Made by a program: the position numbers and the translations under genes. A stretch of 64,000 nucleotides of DNA. It comes from Streptococcus penaeicida. Its GTDB lineage: Bacteria > Bacillota > Bacilli > Lactobacillales > Streptococcaceae. Positions 1 to 9,522 of the stretch are shown here, in pieces. The notes beneath the pieces were generated by a model. The model saw only the letters and a program-made list of their open reading frames with translations. It was not told the origin of the DNA and made no database searches. Where the stretch lies: assembly GCF_002887775.1 (NCBI RefSeq), contig NZ_LOCM01000011.1:1-64000 (forward strand), given 5' to 3'. Position 1 is the stretch's first letter; each line of letters opens with the position of its first letter.

Positions 1-485
1 GCAGAGAATTTATCAGTCGCTTTCTTCCAGACAAAGCTGTATTTATTGGCATTGGCTTCAATCTTAGTACCGTCAATATAGAGACAGTCTAGAGTAACTA
101 AATCCGCCATCTTGAGACGAAGATTTAGTTCGATGAATAACTCTCTGATTAAGTTTTCCATTTCTTTGGCCACACGGAAGCGATTAATGGTTCGATAACT
201 AACGACCAGTTGACCAGTCAGATACTGCATAGCCATGTTTTCCAACATTAATTTTTCAATTTTGCGACCAGAGAAGACTCCTTGAGTATAAGCGAACAAG
301 AGAGCAGATAATAACAATTTAGGGTGATAAGAAGGACGACCAAAGGTGGAGTAAAAGTCAGTAAAACAATTTTCTTCCAAATCATTTACCACTTTTTCGA
401 TAGTAAAGACAATATGGTCTGGTGGCAAGAAACAGGCAATTTCTATTGGTAAAGTTGTTTGATTTGTGTTATAGTGAATATGCAT
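1..485 (-). CDS. IS1182-type transposase, N-terminal part (runs off window)
   Basis: This is the amino-terminal ~161 residues of a transposase read on the minus strand; the ATG is at 485-483 and the gene continues beyond base 1. Translation begins MHIHYNTNQTTLPIEIACFL and shows the N-terminal DUF772-like segment (FGRPSYHPKLLLSALLFAY, then VVSYRTINRFR) followed by LDCLYIDGTKIEANANKY, the first acidic region of the DDE core. That order is typical of IS1182/ISSag-type transposases. The visible frame is open throughout, so the copy may be intact, but its C-terminal half and far terminus are outside the window. A bidirectional hairpin terminator lies 60 bp upstream. I infer the family from residue pattern only. 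Confidence 0.85.
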   Translation of the reverse strand, partial: MHIHYNTNQTTLPIEIACFLPPDHIVFTIEKVVNDLEENCFTDFYSTFGRPSYHPKLLLSALLFAYTQGVFSGRKIEKLMLENMAMQYLTGQLVVSYRTINRFRVAKEMENLIRELFIELNLRLKMADLVTLDCLYIDGTKIEANANKYSFVWKKATDKFS

Positions 486-547
486 GAGGTAGCCTTTCTA
501 AAGTGTTTTTAGACAATTCTATTTTATCAAGACTATCGCAACCATGC

Positions 548-578
548 AAAAAGCAACGGCAAAAACCGTTGCTTTTTT
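548..578. terminator. bidirectional hairpin terminator near IS end
   Basis: A perfect 12-bp stem (548-559 with 566-577) encloses the loop CAAAAA, with an A run on one side and a T run on the other, so it can terminate transcription in both directions. It lies just upstream of the transposase start and may insulate the insertion sequence from outside transcription. Confidence 0.7.
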
Positions 579-619
579 GTTATAGTCGTGTAGACTTTTG
601 TCCCAGACTCTTTTCTTTT

Positions 620-641
620 TTTGCGGTAAGACAGAAATCTA
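620..641 (+). repeat. 22-bp direct repeat, left copy
   Basis: The 22 bases 620-641 (core GCGGTAAGACAGAAATCTA) occur again unchanged at 2651-2672 in the same orientation. The two copies bracket the structured repeats and the nuclease gene. They could be a target duplication, a recombination site or remnants of a larger duplicated flank. Confidence 0.75.
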
Positions 642-672
642 TGAGAATTCTCAATTTTTTGGTTTATTTTTA

Positions 673-823
673 ATAAAGATACTTTTCTAATGTGGTTGGG
701 ACGACAGCGACTCACTGCGTGATTCCATGCCTAAATCTTGAGCCTAAGGTCTCAAGATTTCCGAGCGTTTGGCTAAATTGAAGATAGCCAAACACTACAC
801 CACGATTGAAAAGTATCTTTATA
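673..823 (+). repeat. structured MITE-like repeat, copy A
   Basis: This 151-bp element has perfect 15-bp terminal inverted repeats (673-687 and 809-823). Inside are three hairpins: TCAC-TGC-GTGA, AAATCTTGAG paired with CTCAAGATTT, and GTTTGGCTA paired with TAGCCAAAC. Together they form a four-way-junction or cloverleaf-like fold. The reverse complement of the element at 2483-2617 shares the internal core (for example CGTGATTCCATGCCTA and ATCTTGAGCCTAA). Where stems differ, both arms change together. It encodes no protein. It could be a non-autonomous mobile element or a structured RNA. Confidence 0.75.
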
Positions 824-914
824 ATTTAATTTGCTATTTTTAAAGTTTTATTTTAAAAATAATAAAAAGAAAAAATAGATAAATAAACAAGATTCTGTTT
901 TATAACTTAAAAAA

Positions 915-945
915 GTGACATCCTAAAAAATCAAAGTGATATAAT
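915..945 (+). promoter_or_regulatory. probable promoter of the nuclease gene
   Basis: A perfect TATAAT at 940-945 follows a GTGACA -35-like hexamer at 915-920. The 19-bp spacing is longer than ideal. It lies about 30 bp upstream of the start codon at 975, which is preceded by AAAGGA at 959-964. Confidence 0.45.
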
Positions 946-974
946 TATTTAAAAAAACAAAGGAATTCAAAATT

Positions 975-2141
975 ATGGGATTATTTAATATAGGAAAGCC
1001 AAAAGATGTAACATTAGAATTAAAAATTGAAAATTTAAAAAGAGAGATTGATCAGAAAAAACAAGAGTTAAATATTTTAAAACAAGAAATTGCAATTGCG
1101 AATGATGAACTTGGCTTTCAAGAATATGGATTTTTTGAAAGACAGTATAAATTTAGTGATTCAATAAAATTTAAAGGTGAATTGGAAAGTCTAAGACTTA
1201 CTCAAAAAACTATGGTTAAAGATGGTGTTGCTGGTAAAATAACCTCACCTCTAACATTTAATAACAGTGTAAAAAAAGGTGAAGCTATTCAAAAACAAAT
1301 GATTAAAGCGGCAATAAGAGGTTTTAATGGAGAATGTGATGCACTTTTGGTTAAAGTGACTCCTACAAATTTAGAAAACAAAAGAAAAGCAATGCAAAGA
1401 TCTTTTGATCAATTAAACAAGATGTATTCAAAAAATTTTATAGAAATTACCAATTCTTATCTGGAGCTGAAATTTAAGGAATTACAACTTGCTGTTGAAT
1501 TTGAGTTAAAAAAACAAGAAGAAAAAGAAATTTTAAGAGAAGAACGAGAAAAAGAAAAGGAGGATAAAAAATTACAAGCAGAAATTGCTAGAAAGAGAAA
1601 AGAACTAGAAAAGGATCGTACTCATTTTAAACAAATGATTAATAATGTGTCTGAAATGCTAAAAAATGCTCAACCAGATGAAGTGTCTCAATTGAAATTT
1701 CAACTAGTAGAATACCAAGCTAAATTATCTGAATTAGATGAAATCGAAGAAGATATTGATTATAGGGAAGGTCACGCTACAGCAGGATATGTATACGTAA
1801 TCTCGAATATTGGTTCTTTCGGAGAAAATGTATACAAAATTGGTGTCACAAGGCGATTAGAGCCATTAGATAGAATTAGAGAACTTAGTAGTGCATCTGT
1901 TCCTTTCCAATTTGATGTTCATGCATTGGTATTTAGTGAACAGGCATTTGCTTTAGAAAGTGAGATACATACTGAACTTTCACAATTTAGAGTCAATAAA
2001 GTAAATGGTAGGAAAGAATACTTCAATGTTCCATTTAGTATGATACAAAATATTTTAGATAGTCATAAAGAACTAACTATTGAACTAATTGAAAATGCAG
2101 AGGCGTTCGAGTATCGTCAAGGATTGATTAAAGGAAATTAA
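975..2141 (+). CDS. DUF4041 / GIY-YIG-type (T5orf172/MUG113) nuclease-like protein
   Basis: This 388-residue protein has a coiled N-terminus (about residues 15-45, Lys/Glu/Gln rich), then a DUF4041-like region (about 70-175, including IKAAIRGFNGECDALL). A long highly charged coiled coil (about 175-255) follows. The C-terminal domain (about 265-360) is of the T5orf172/MUG113 type, a GIY-YIG relative: GYVYVISN and VYKIGVT stand for the two family strands, with Arg-rich RIRELS and Glu in ALESEIHTEL as likely catalytic positions. Such proteins are common on phages and mobile islands; their role is unproven. The gene is much more AT-rich than the core genes and sits between two inverted structured repeats and a pair of direct repeats, so horizontal acquisition is likely. 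Confidence 0.8.
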   Translation: MGLFNIGKPKDVTLELKIENLKREIDQKKQELNILKQEIAIANDELGFQEYGFFERQYKFSDSIKFKGELESLRLTQKTMVKDGVAGKITSPLTFNNSVKKGEAIQKQMIKAAIRGFNGECDALLVKVTPTNLENKRKAMQRSFDQLNKMYSKNFIEITNSYLELKFKELQLAVEFELKKQEEKEILREEREKEKEDKKLQAEIARKRKELEKDRTHFKQMINNVSEMLKNAQPDEVSQLKFQLVEYQAKLSELDEIEEDIDYREGHATAGYVYVISNIGSFGENVYKIGVTRRLEPLDRIRELSSASVPFQFDVHALVFSEQAFALESEIHTELSQFRVNKVNGRKEYFNVPFSMIQNILDSHKELTIELIENAEAFEYRQGLIKGN

Positions 2142-2142
2142 T

Positions 2143-2481
2143 ATGAAAAGTATATATATTAATGATTTCAATTATAAGTTTCATTAACTCATCAGAAAAA
2201 AAGACGTGAATTATATCAAATTGACAAAAAAATATTTAAATAATGTTAACAATTTTTCAGATGATAAATTATCAACTAGAGAAAGTATTCTTTTGGGGTT
2301 TTTGGAGTATTATCTTCAATAGCATTTATCGATTTAATTTATTGATATTAATAATTCAGTTTACGAAACGATTGATACAATTGTTGTTCCATTTAAAAAA
2401 TTGAATAACCTAAATGATTTATTAAGTAATAACATATTACAAAAGATTTTGTATAAAAGAATTGATATATTTCATACTTAA
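2143..2481 (+). pseudogene. decayed AT-rich reading frame downstream of the nuclease gene
   Basis: Two bases after the nuclease stop an ATG opens MKSIYINDFNYKFH, then stops. Further coding-like stretches with streptococcal AT-rich codon use follow, for example VNYIKLTKKYLNNVNNF ending LLGFLEYYLQ, then DINNSVYETIDTIVVPFKKL ending KRIDIFHT and a stop at 2479-2481. They are separated by stops and frame changes. The tight spacing suggests a former second gene of the same transcript. I do not recognise the product. Unlike the single-base frameshifts elsewhere in the window, this stretch carries several lesions and looks truly degraded. Confidence 0.4.
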
Positions 2482-2482
2482 G

Positions 2483-2617
2483 ATGCTTTTCTATAGTGGT
2501 GATAGTGGCATGTTACTAAATAAGCCACTCGGATATCTTGAGACTATTTAGGCTCAAGATATAGGCATGGAATCACGAAGTGAGTCGTTGTCGTCCGAAA
2601 CAACTATAGAAAAGCAT
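2483..2617 (-). repeat. structured MITE-like repeat, copy B (inverted)
   Basis: This element of about 135 bp has perfect 14-bp terminal inverted repeats (2483-2496 and 2604-2617). It is in opposite orientation to the 673-823 copy. Read on the minus strand it has the same order of hairpins: TCAC-TTC-GTGA, ATATCTTGAG paired with CTCAAGATAT, and GTGGC paired with GCCAC. The terminal repeats and stems differ from copy A in sequence but remain paired, so structure rather than sequence seems conserved. Confidence 0.75.
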
Positions 2618-2650
2618 AGAAAAGTGAACACTCATTCTTTATCAATACTC

Positions 2651-2672
2651 TTTGCGGTAAGACAGAAATCTA
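2651..2672 (+). repeat. 22-bp direct repeat, right copy
   Basis: Identical to 620-641 and in the same orientation. It lies 33 bp outside structured repeat B, much as the left copy lies 31 bp outside repeat A. Recombination between the two copies would delete the whole nuclease cassette. Confidence 0.75.
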
Positions 2673-2691
2673 GTATTTTTTTAAAAATTAA

Positions 2692-2718
2692 AAAAGCTTG
2701 GAAAAATTCCAAGCTTTT
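2692..2718 (-). terminator. terminator of the TMEM175-like gene
   Basis: A 12-bp perfect stem (2692-2703 with 2707-2718, AAAAGCTTGGAA type) directly abuts the stop codon of the minus-strand channel gene and is followed on that strand by T-rich sequence. Confidence 0.75.
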
Positions 2719-3296
2719 CAGTTACCGTTTAGGACTTTTGAAAAGCGTCTGTCTGGGACGAACCAGATAATGGCTACGGTAATATAGCAAGCGATGGATA
2801 AATAGGATGAAACAAAACTGAGGATGATAGCTAAGCTATAGAAGAATGCTGATAATTTTCCTTTTTTGTCACTTCCTACTTCTTGGAGTTCTTCTAATTT
2901 TGCTTCGCTGAGGTTGACCACTTGCCTTTGGAGGTAGATATAGGCAAAGGCTGTTAAGAGTAGGACAATCCCATAGAACATGGCTGGTAATTGTTCTTTA
3001 TAAAAATGGCTGAGCCAAGCTGTTGAGAATGGGATTAGGGACATAAAGAAGAGCCATATCATATTTCCCCATAGGACTTTGGCGTTGGTTTTAGTTATGC
3101 TTGATAATAAATGGTGGTGGTTGTTCCAATAGATAGCTATATAGGCATAGCTTAAGAGATAGGCTAAAAGCTTTGGTAGAACTGCAAGTAAACTTGCTAG
3201 TTGATAGGATTCAGGTACTTTGAGTTCCAAAATCATGATGGTGATAATAATGGCTAAGACACCATCACTAAAGGCTTCTAATCGTGAACTTTTCAT
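2718..3296 (-). CDS. TMEM175-family (DUF1211) membrane protein
   Basis: This 192-residue integral membrane protein belongs to the TMEM175 family, whose bacterial members form potassium-selective channels. The diagnostic RLEAFSDGVLAI motif lies at residues 5-16, with the FSD signature in the first helix. About five to six hydrophobic helices follow (around residues 8-24, 34-55, 75-95, 105-122 and 150-180). The polar NNHHHLL segment near residue 58 is usual for the family. The C-terminus is short and basic. It is transcribed alone, divergently from queT, and ends in its own hairpin terminator. Channel activity is inferred from family membership. Confidence 0.85.
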   Translation of the reverse strand: MKSSRLEAFSDGVLAIIITIMILELKVPESYQLASLLAVLPKLLAYLLSYAYIAIYWNNHHHLLSSITKTNAKVLWGNMIWLFFMSLIPFSTAWLSHFYKEQLPAMFYGIVLLLTAFAYIYLQRQVVNLSEAKLEELQEVGSDKKGKLSAFFYSLAIILSFVSSYLSIACYITVAIIWFVPDRRFSKVLNGN

Positions 3297-3448
3297 TTTT
3301 TCCTTCTGCCCAAAATCACTAGGGACTTTTCTTTTTGATTTATTCTACCATAACCTGTCTAGTCAGCCTAGTTAATTGCTTTTTTTCAAGCGAAAGCTCT
3401 TTTTTTCTCATGTTAATTGTGCTACAATATTAAAGTTGCCATGCAACC

Positions 3449-3526
3449 CTTGGTGCTTAGTTCCCTTTCGCCAAGCATATTACAAACGCTCAAAGATGAG
3501 ATAACTTGAGCGTCAAAGGAGAAAAC
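3449..3526 (+). promoter_or_regulatory. preQ1-II riboswitch (COG4708 RNA) of queT
   Basis: The leader contains CTTGGTGCTTAG, a short pyrimidine-rich loop and CCAAGCATATTACA, the conserved core of the preQ1-II class known in Streptococcaceae. An 8-bp P4 stem follows (ACGCTCAA 3486-3493 with TTGAGCGT 3506-3513). The Shine-Dalgarno AAAGGAG (3515-3521) lies immediately after. In this class ligand binding forms a pseudoknot that hides the ribosome site, so preQ1 would lower QueT synthesis. A TACAAT -10-like hexamer at 3423-3428 lies just upstream. The call rests on recalled consensus and position before queT. Confidence 0.9.
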
Positions 3527-4036
3527 ATGAAATCTTATACTGTCCGTGACTATGTTCACATTGCTTTAGTGGCTGCTCTTTACGTGGTTTTAACTATTAC
3601 ACCACCTCTCAATGCTATCTCTTATGGAATGTACCAATTTAGAGTATCTGAGATGTTAAACTTTCTTGCTTTTTATAACAAGAAATACATTACTGCCGTG
3701 ACCATCGGTTGTATGATTGCAAACTTTTATAGTTTCGGAATCATCGATGTCTTTGTCGGCGGAGCTTCAACCCTTATCTTTGTAAGTCTAGGTGTTTATC
3801 TATTTAGCAAATATAAAAATGAATACCTGTTTAATGGTCAAATCAATAAAGCCTTCTTTTACTTTTCACTCTTTTTTGCAGCATCAATGATTACTGTTGC
3901 TATTGAATTATACTTTGTGGCAAAATTACCATTATTAATGACATGGTTCACCACAGGAGTTGGAGAATTTGCTTCCTTGATTATTGGTTCTATTATTATC
4001 GATAAGCTGTCAAAAAGTATGGATTTAAGTCTTTAA
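3527..4036 (+). CDS. queT: queuosine precursor (preQ1) ECF transporter S component QueT
   Basis: This 169-residue membrane protein is the substrate-binding S component of an energy-coupling factor transporter for preQ1, the tRNA queuosine precursor. It begins MKSYTVRDYVHIALVAALYVVLT and has about five to six membrane helices, including FLAFYNKKYITAVTIGCMIAN and VFVGGASTLIFVSLGVYL, as in the QueT/COG4708 family. I chose the ATG at 3527 because AAAGGAG ends 5 bp upstream and belongs to the riboswitch expression platform; a TTG at 3506 in the same frame lies inside the P4 stem. The gene is monocistronic, controlled by the preQ1-II riboswitch and followed by a terminator. It would work with the shared EcfA/A'/T module encoded elsewhere. 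Confidence 0.92.
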   Translation: MKSYTVRDYVHIALVAALYVVLTITPPLNAISYGMYQFRVSEMLNFLAFYNKKYITAVTIGCMIANFYSFGIIDVFVGGASTLIFVSLGVYLFSKYKNEYLFNGQINKAFFYFSLFFAASMITVAIELYFVAKLPLLMTWFTTGVGEFASLIIGSIIIDKLSKSMDLSL

Positions 4037-4058
4037 AAATCATAAAAAACATTTAAAA

Positions 4059-4087
4059 TCTTCGAATGAATATTTGAAGGTTTTTTT
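4059..4087 (+). terminator. terminator of queT
   Basis: A stem of CTTCGAAT with ATTTGAAG (one G-T pair), 4060-4067 and 4072-4079, is followed by GTTTTTTT. Confidence 0.65.
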
Positions 4088-4135
4088 CGTGTAAAGTAAA
4101 AGACCTAAACATGCAATTTGAAGGAAATGTGATAA

Positions 4136-6102
<1,967 letters not shown>

Positions 6103-6116
6103 TAATGAGGTAAGGA

Positions 6117-7148
6117 ATGAAAAAAGTGAAAAGAGCGAGATTGATTTACAATCCCACATCAGGTCAGGAAATCATGAAAAAAAATGTCGCTGATGTATTG
6201 GATATTTTGGAAGGCTATGGCTATGAAACATCAGCATTTCAGACGACTGCTGAACCTAAATCAGCTCATAATGAAGCTAGAAGAGTTGCTGAAACAGGAG
6301 TTGATTTGATTATTGCTGCTGGTGGTGATGGGACTATCAACGAAGTTGTTTCAGGAATTGCTCCCTTGAAGAAGCGTCCTAAAATGGCTATTATTCCTAC
6401 GGGAACGACAAATGATTTTGCCAGAGCTTTAAAAATTCCACGTGGTAATCCTATTAAAGCAGCCCGATTGATTGGGAAAAATCAAACGATTAATATGGAT
6501 ATTGGTAAAGCGCGTGAGGATTCTTACTTTATCAATATTGCGGCAGCGGGTTCCCTTACAGAATTAACCTATAGTGTTCCAAGTCAGTTGAAAACAATGT
6601 TTGGTTATTTAGCCTACTTGGCTAAAGGGGTTGAATTGTTACCACGTGTTAAAAACGTACCGGTAAAAATCACCCATGACGATGGTGTTTTCGAAGGGAA
6701 AGTATCAATGATATTCGCGGCTATTACCAATTCAGTTGGCGGTTTTGAAATGATTGCCCCGGATGCGAAATTAGATGACGGTATGTTCACCTTAATTTTA
6801 GTTAAAACAGCTAACCTCTTTGAAATTGTACATCTTTTAAGACTGGTTCTAGATGGTGGTAAACATGTTAACGACCGTCGAATTGAATACATTAAAACGA
6901 GCAGGATTGAAATTGAACCAAAATCATTAAGTAAAATGATGATTAATTTAGATGGTGAATATGGTGGAGATGCTCCAATTGTTATTGAGAATCTCAAAAA
7001 TCATATTACTTTCTTTGCTAATACTGACTTAATTTCAGATGATGCTTATAGCTTGGATGAAGATGAACCAGAAATTGAAGAAATTGCTCAAAAATTCGCC
7101 CATGAGGTAGAAGACATGGAAGAAAAGAATGGAGGAATTCCAGACTAA
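6117..7148 (+). CDS. dgkB: diacylglycerol/lipid kinase, DgkB type
   Basis: This 343-residue soluble kinase phosphorylates diacylglycerol to phosphatidic acid, recycling diacylglycerol released during lipoteichoic acid synthesis. It has the DAGK catalytic domain with YNPTSG near residue 10, the nucleotide-binding IIAAGGDGTINEV around residue 65 and IPTGTTNDFARAL around residue 97. The acidic C-terminal tail (DEDEPEIEEIAQKF) is seen in streptococcal members. The start has a strong ribosome site (GAGGTAAGG) and follows ligA closely. Its stop overlaps the pulA start by one base (TAATG), so the two are translationally coupled. A sphingosine-kinase-like substrate cannot be excluded by sequence, but DgkB is the usual assignment. 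Confidence 0.88.
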   Translation: MKKVKRARLIYNPTSGQEIMKKNVADVLDILEGYGYETSAFQTTAEPKSAHNEARRVAETGVDLIIAAGGDGTINEVVSGIAPLKKRPKMAIIPTGTTNDFARALKIPRGNPIKAARLIGKNQTINMDIGKAREDSYFINIAAAGSLTELTYSVPSQLKTMFGYLAYLAKGVELLPRVKNVPVKITHDDGVFEGKVSMIFAAITNSVGGFEMIAPDAKLDDGMFTLILVKTANLFEIVHLLRLVLDGGKHVNDRRIEYIKTSRIEIEPKSLSKMMINLDGEYGGDAPIVIENLKNHITFFANTDLISDDAYSLDEDEPEIEEIAQKFAHEVEDMEEKNGGIPD

Positions 7149-9448
7149 TGAAAAATGCAGTAACGGTGCACTTTCATTCAAGGCAGGGTAATTATTTTGA
7201 CTTTAGTTTATGGCAATGGCGGGATGGTAAATTAGGTAAAGATGCTAGTTTTGATCGCTTTGATAGTTTTGGTATTGTTGCCAATCTAGAATATGAGGCT
7301 CCTTATTTCCTTAGTCATGCTTATGTGATTATCAAAAAACAGCATTGGCAGTATAAGACTAAGGATTTCCGCATTGAACGGTCTTATGGTCTTCCTAAGA
7401 CTGAGGTTTGGTTGGTGGATGGAGATGATACCGTCTATTATTCTCGTCAGGCCGCAACTAGTAGTCATTTCTACAAAAATCGTAAAGCGCATGCTTTTGA
7501 CATGGCTGTTAATAGTAAGGCTTTTGATAAAAAGTGGGGTTTTGCTGGATGGCTTGGCTATTCTTATCAAAAAGAAGAAACCACTTTTCGTCTATGGGCA
7601 CCAACTGCTTTATCGGTTGATTTGATTTTATTTTCTTCAACGGATGAAAATGCCAGTGTTGCTGCAGTTTACCCGATGTCTAGAGGTAAGCAAGTTAATG
7701 AGCATGACCATAGTAAAAATACGCATGGTCTTTGGGAAATTGCTTTGGAAGATGATTTCAATTTTCAAGCTTATCATTATCGGGTTCACTATCGAAAGCG
7801 GACTTTCCGGGATACGCGCGATCCCTATACTATTGCGACGACTGCTAAAGGGAAGCGGTCAATTGTCATTGCTAATGTGGATTTAAGACCTAGTGATTTC
7901 CAAGTTAGGCAAAGAGAAGAAGCAACTTGGCGATTAGATAATCCCAATCAAGCTGTGATTTATGAAATGCATGTTCGTGATTTTTCCATGTCAGAATCGT
8001 CAGGTGTAGCTCCAGAAAATCGTGGAAAATATCTAGCCTTGATAGAGACTGGAACCAAAAATGCTTATGGTGATGCAACTGGTTTTGATTATATCAAGAA
8101 CCTAGGTGTAACACATATCCAATTACAACCAATATTTGACCATCATCAAACCTTTACTGAGGATGGTGATTATGCTTATAATTGGGGTTATGACCCAGAA
8201 AATTACAATGTTCCAGAAGCAAGTTTTAGTTCCAATCCCCATAATCCAACTCGAAGAATACATGAATTAAAAAAAGTAATCCAAGCTTACCATGATGCCG
8301 GTATTAATGTCATTATGGATGTGGTATACAATCATACGTATTCATCACGTGATTCGGCCTTTCAATTGAGTGTTCCAGATTATTATTATCGGATGAACCC
8401 GGATGGTTCCTTCCAAGACGGCTCTGGCTGTGGCAACGAAACAGCTAGTGAAAAGGAAATGTTCCGAAAATATATGATTGATTCCTTACTCTATTGGGTC
8501 AATGAATACAATATTGATGGTTTCCGTTTTGATTTAATGGGTTTACATGATGTTGAAACTATGAATCAAGTTCGCAAAGCACTTGATGCCGTCGATCCAA
8601 GAATCCTCATCTATGGTGAAGGTTGGGATATGGGGACAGGTTTATTGCCAGAAGAAAAGGCCAAGAAAGCTAACGCTGCTAAAATGCCAAGAATCGGTTT
8701 CTTTAATGATGACCAAAGAAATGCTATTAAAGGAGCGGAAGTCTATGGTAGTCTTGAAAGTGGCTTTGCTTCAGGAGCTGGAAGTGAAGATATTGTTGCT
8801 AAAGCCTTTCTAGGTAGTGATGAGATTATCCCTTATTTAAGTCCAGATCAAGTGGTTAATTATGTTGAAGCACATGATAATTATAATCTTAATGATTTAT
8901 TTTGGGCTTTGAATCCAAATGATTCTCAAGTAGTTCATAGGAAACGTGTTCAATTAGCAACAGCTATGAATATTTTGACTCAAGGTCTTTCTTTTATGCA
9001 AATTGGACAGGAATTTTTACGAACAAAACGGGTAGCTAGTGGTGAAAATGGGACATACACTCAAGAAGACTTGGAAAGAGCCATGAATTCCTATAATGCG
9101 CCTGATTCTGTAAACCAGGTTGATTGGAATTTAGTTACCAAAGAAGCAGAAACAGTAGATTTTGTCAGTCAGTTGATTGCTTTAAAGACGAAAACAAATT
9201 ATTTTTCATACCCAACATTTGAAGATATTCGCAAACATGTTTATATTGAATCTGCTCAAAAAGATACGGGCTACATCAGCTATACTATAGATGATTTGCG
9301 GAAATACCAAATTATTTTCACTTGTTTCAGTAAACGTTTGCAAACAGACCCTCAAAGTGCTATAATTGTAACAAATGATAAGCGCTTTCAAATTGAGAAT
9401 GAAAACATTGATCAGTTGGCAGCATTGATCCTTGATATCAAAAAGTAA
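7148..9448 (+). CDS. pulA: type I pullulanase (debranching enzyme)
   Basis: This 766-residue enzyme hydrolyses alpha-1,6 branch points in pullulan, glycogen and limit dextrins. It has no signal peptide or cell-wall sorting signal, so it should act in the cytoplasm, unlike the surface pullulanases of streptococci. An N-terminal domain is followed by a CBM48 module (about residues 140-230, TTFRLWAPTALSVDL) and the GH13_14 catalytic domain. The type I signature YNWGYDP lies near residue 342, nucleophile Asp in DGFRFDLMGLHD near 460, acid/base Glu in YGEGWDMG near 490, and VEAHDN near 573. It is coupled to dgkB by a one-base overlap and separated from glgB by a terminator, but the physical link to the glycogen genes supports a role in glycogen breakdown. 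Confidence 0.93.
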   Translation: MKNAVTVHFHSRQGNYFDFSLWQWRDGKLGKDASFDRFDSFGIVANLEYEAPYFLSHAYVIIKKQHWQYKTKDFRIERSYGLPKTEVWLVDGDDTVYYSRQAATSSHFYKNRKAHAFDMAVNSKAFDKKWGFAGWLGYSYQKEETTFRLWAPTALSVDLILFSSTDENASVAAVYPMSRGKQVNEHDHSKNTHGLWEIALEDDFNFQAYHYRVHYRKRTFRDTRDPYTIATTAKGKRSIVIANVDLRPSDFQVRQREEATWRLDNPNQAVIYEMHVRDFSMSESSGVAPENRGKYLALIETGTKNAYGDATGFDYIKNLGVTHIQLQPIFDHHQTFTEDGDYAYNWGYDPENYNVPEASFSSNPHNPTRRIHELKKVIQAYHDAGINVIMDVVYNHTYSSRDSAFQLSVPDYYYRMNPDGSFQDGSGCGNETASEKEMFRKYMIDSLLYWVNEYNIDGFRFDLMGLHDVETMNQVRKALDAVDPRILIYGEGWDMGTGLLPEEKAKKANAAKMPRIGFFNDDQRNAIKGAEVYGSLESGFASGAGSEDIVAKAFLGSDEIIPYLSPDQVVNYVEAHDNYNLNDLFWALNPNDSQVVHRKRVQLATAMNILTQGLSFMQIGQEFLRTKRVASGENGTYTQEDLERAMNSYNAPDSVNQVDWNLVTKEAETVDFVSQLIALKTKTNYFSYPTFEDIRKHVYIESAQKDTGYISYTIDDLRKYQIIFTCFSKRLQTDPQSAIIVTNDKRFQIENENIDQLAALILDIKK

Positions 9449-9475
9449 CCTGAATTTTCAGGTTACTTTTTGTTT
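9441..9475 (+). terminator. terminator after pulA
   Basis: A stem of about 13 bp (AAAAGTAACCTGA with TCAGGTTACTTTT) overlaps the pulA stop and is followed by T-rich sequence. It separates the dgkB-pulA unit from the glycogen operon. Confidence 0.8.
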
Positions 9476-9522
9476 TATTAAATTTCTAACTTATTATTTA
9501 GAAAATTAGAGAAGGGGAAGTG

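Noticed and set aside
2567-2770. Short plus-strand ORF over structured repeat B
   Set aside because: It reads through the inverted repeat and into the TMEM175 terminator, with no ribosome site; it is a chance frame.
3506-3526. TTG start at 3506 for queT
   Set aside because: It lies inside the riboswitch P4 stem and upstream of the ribosome site that serves ATG 3527.
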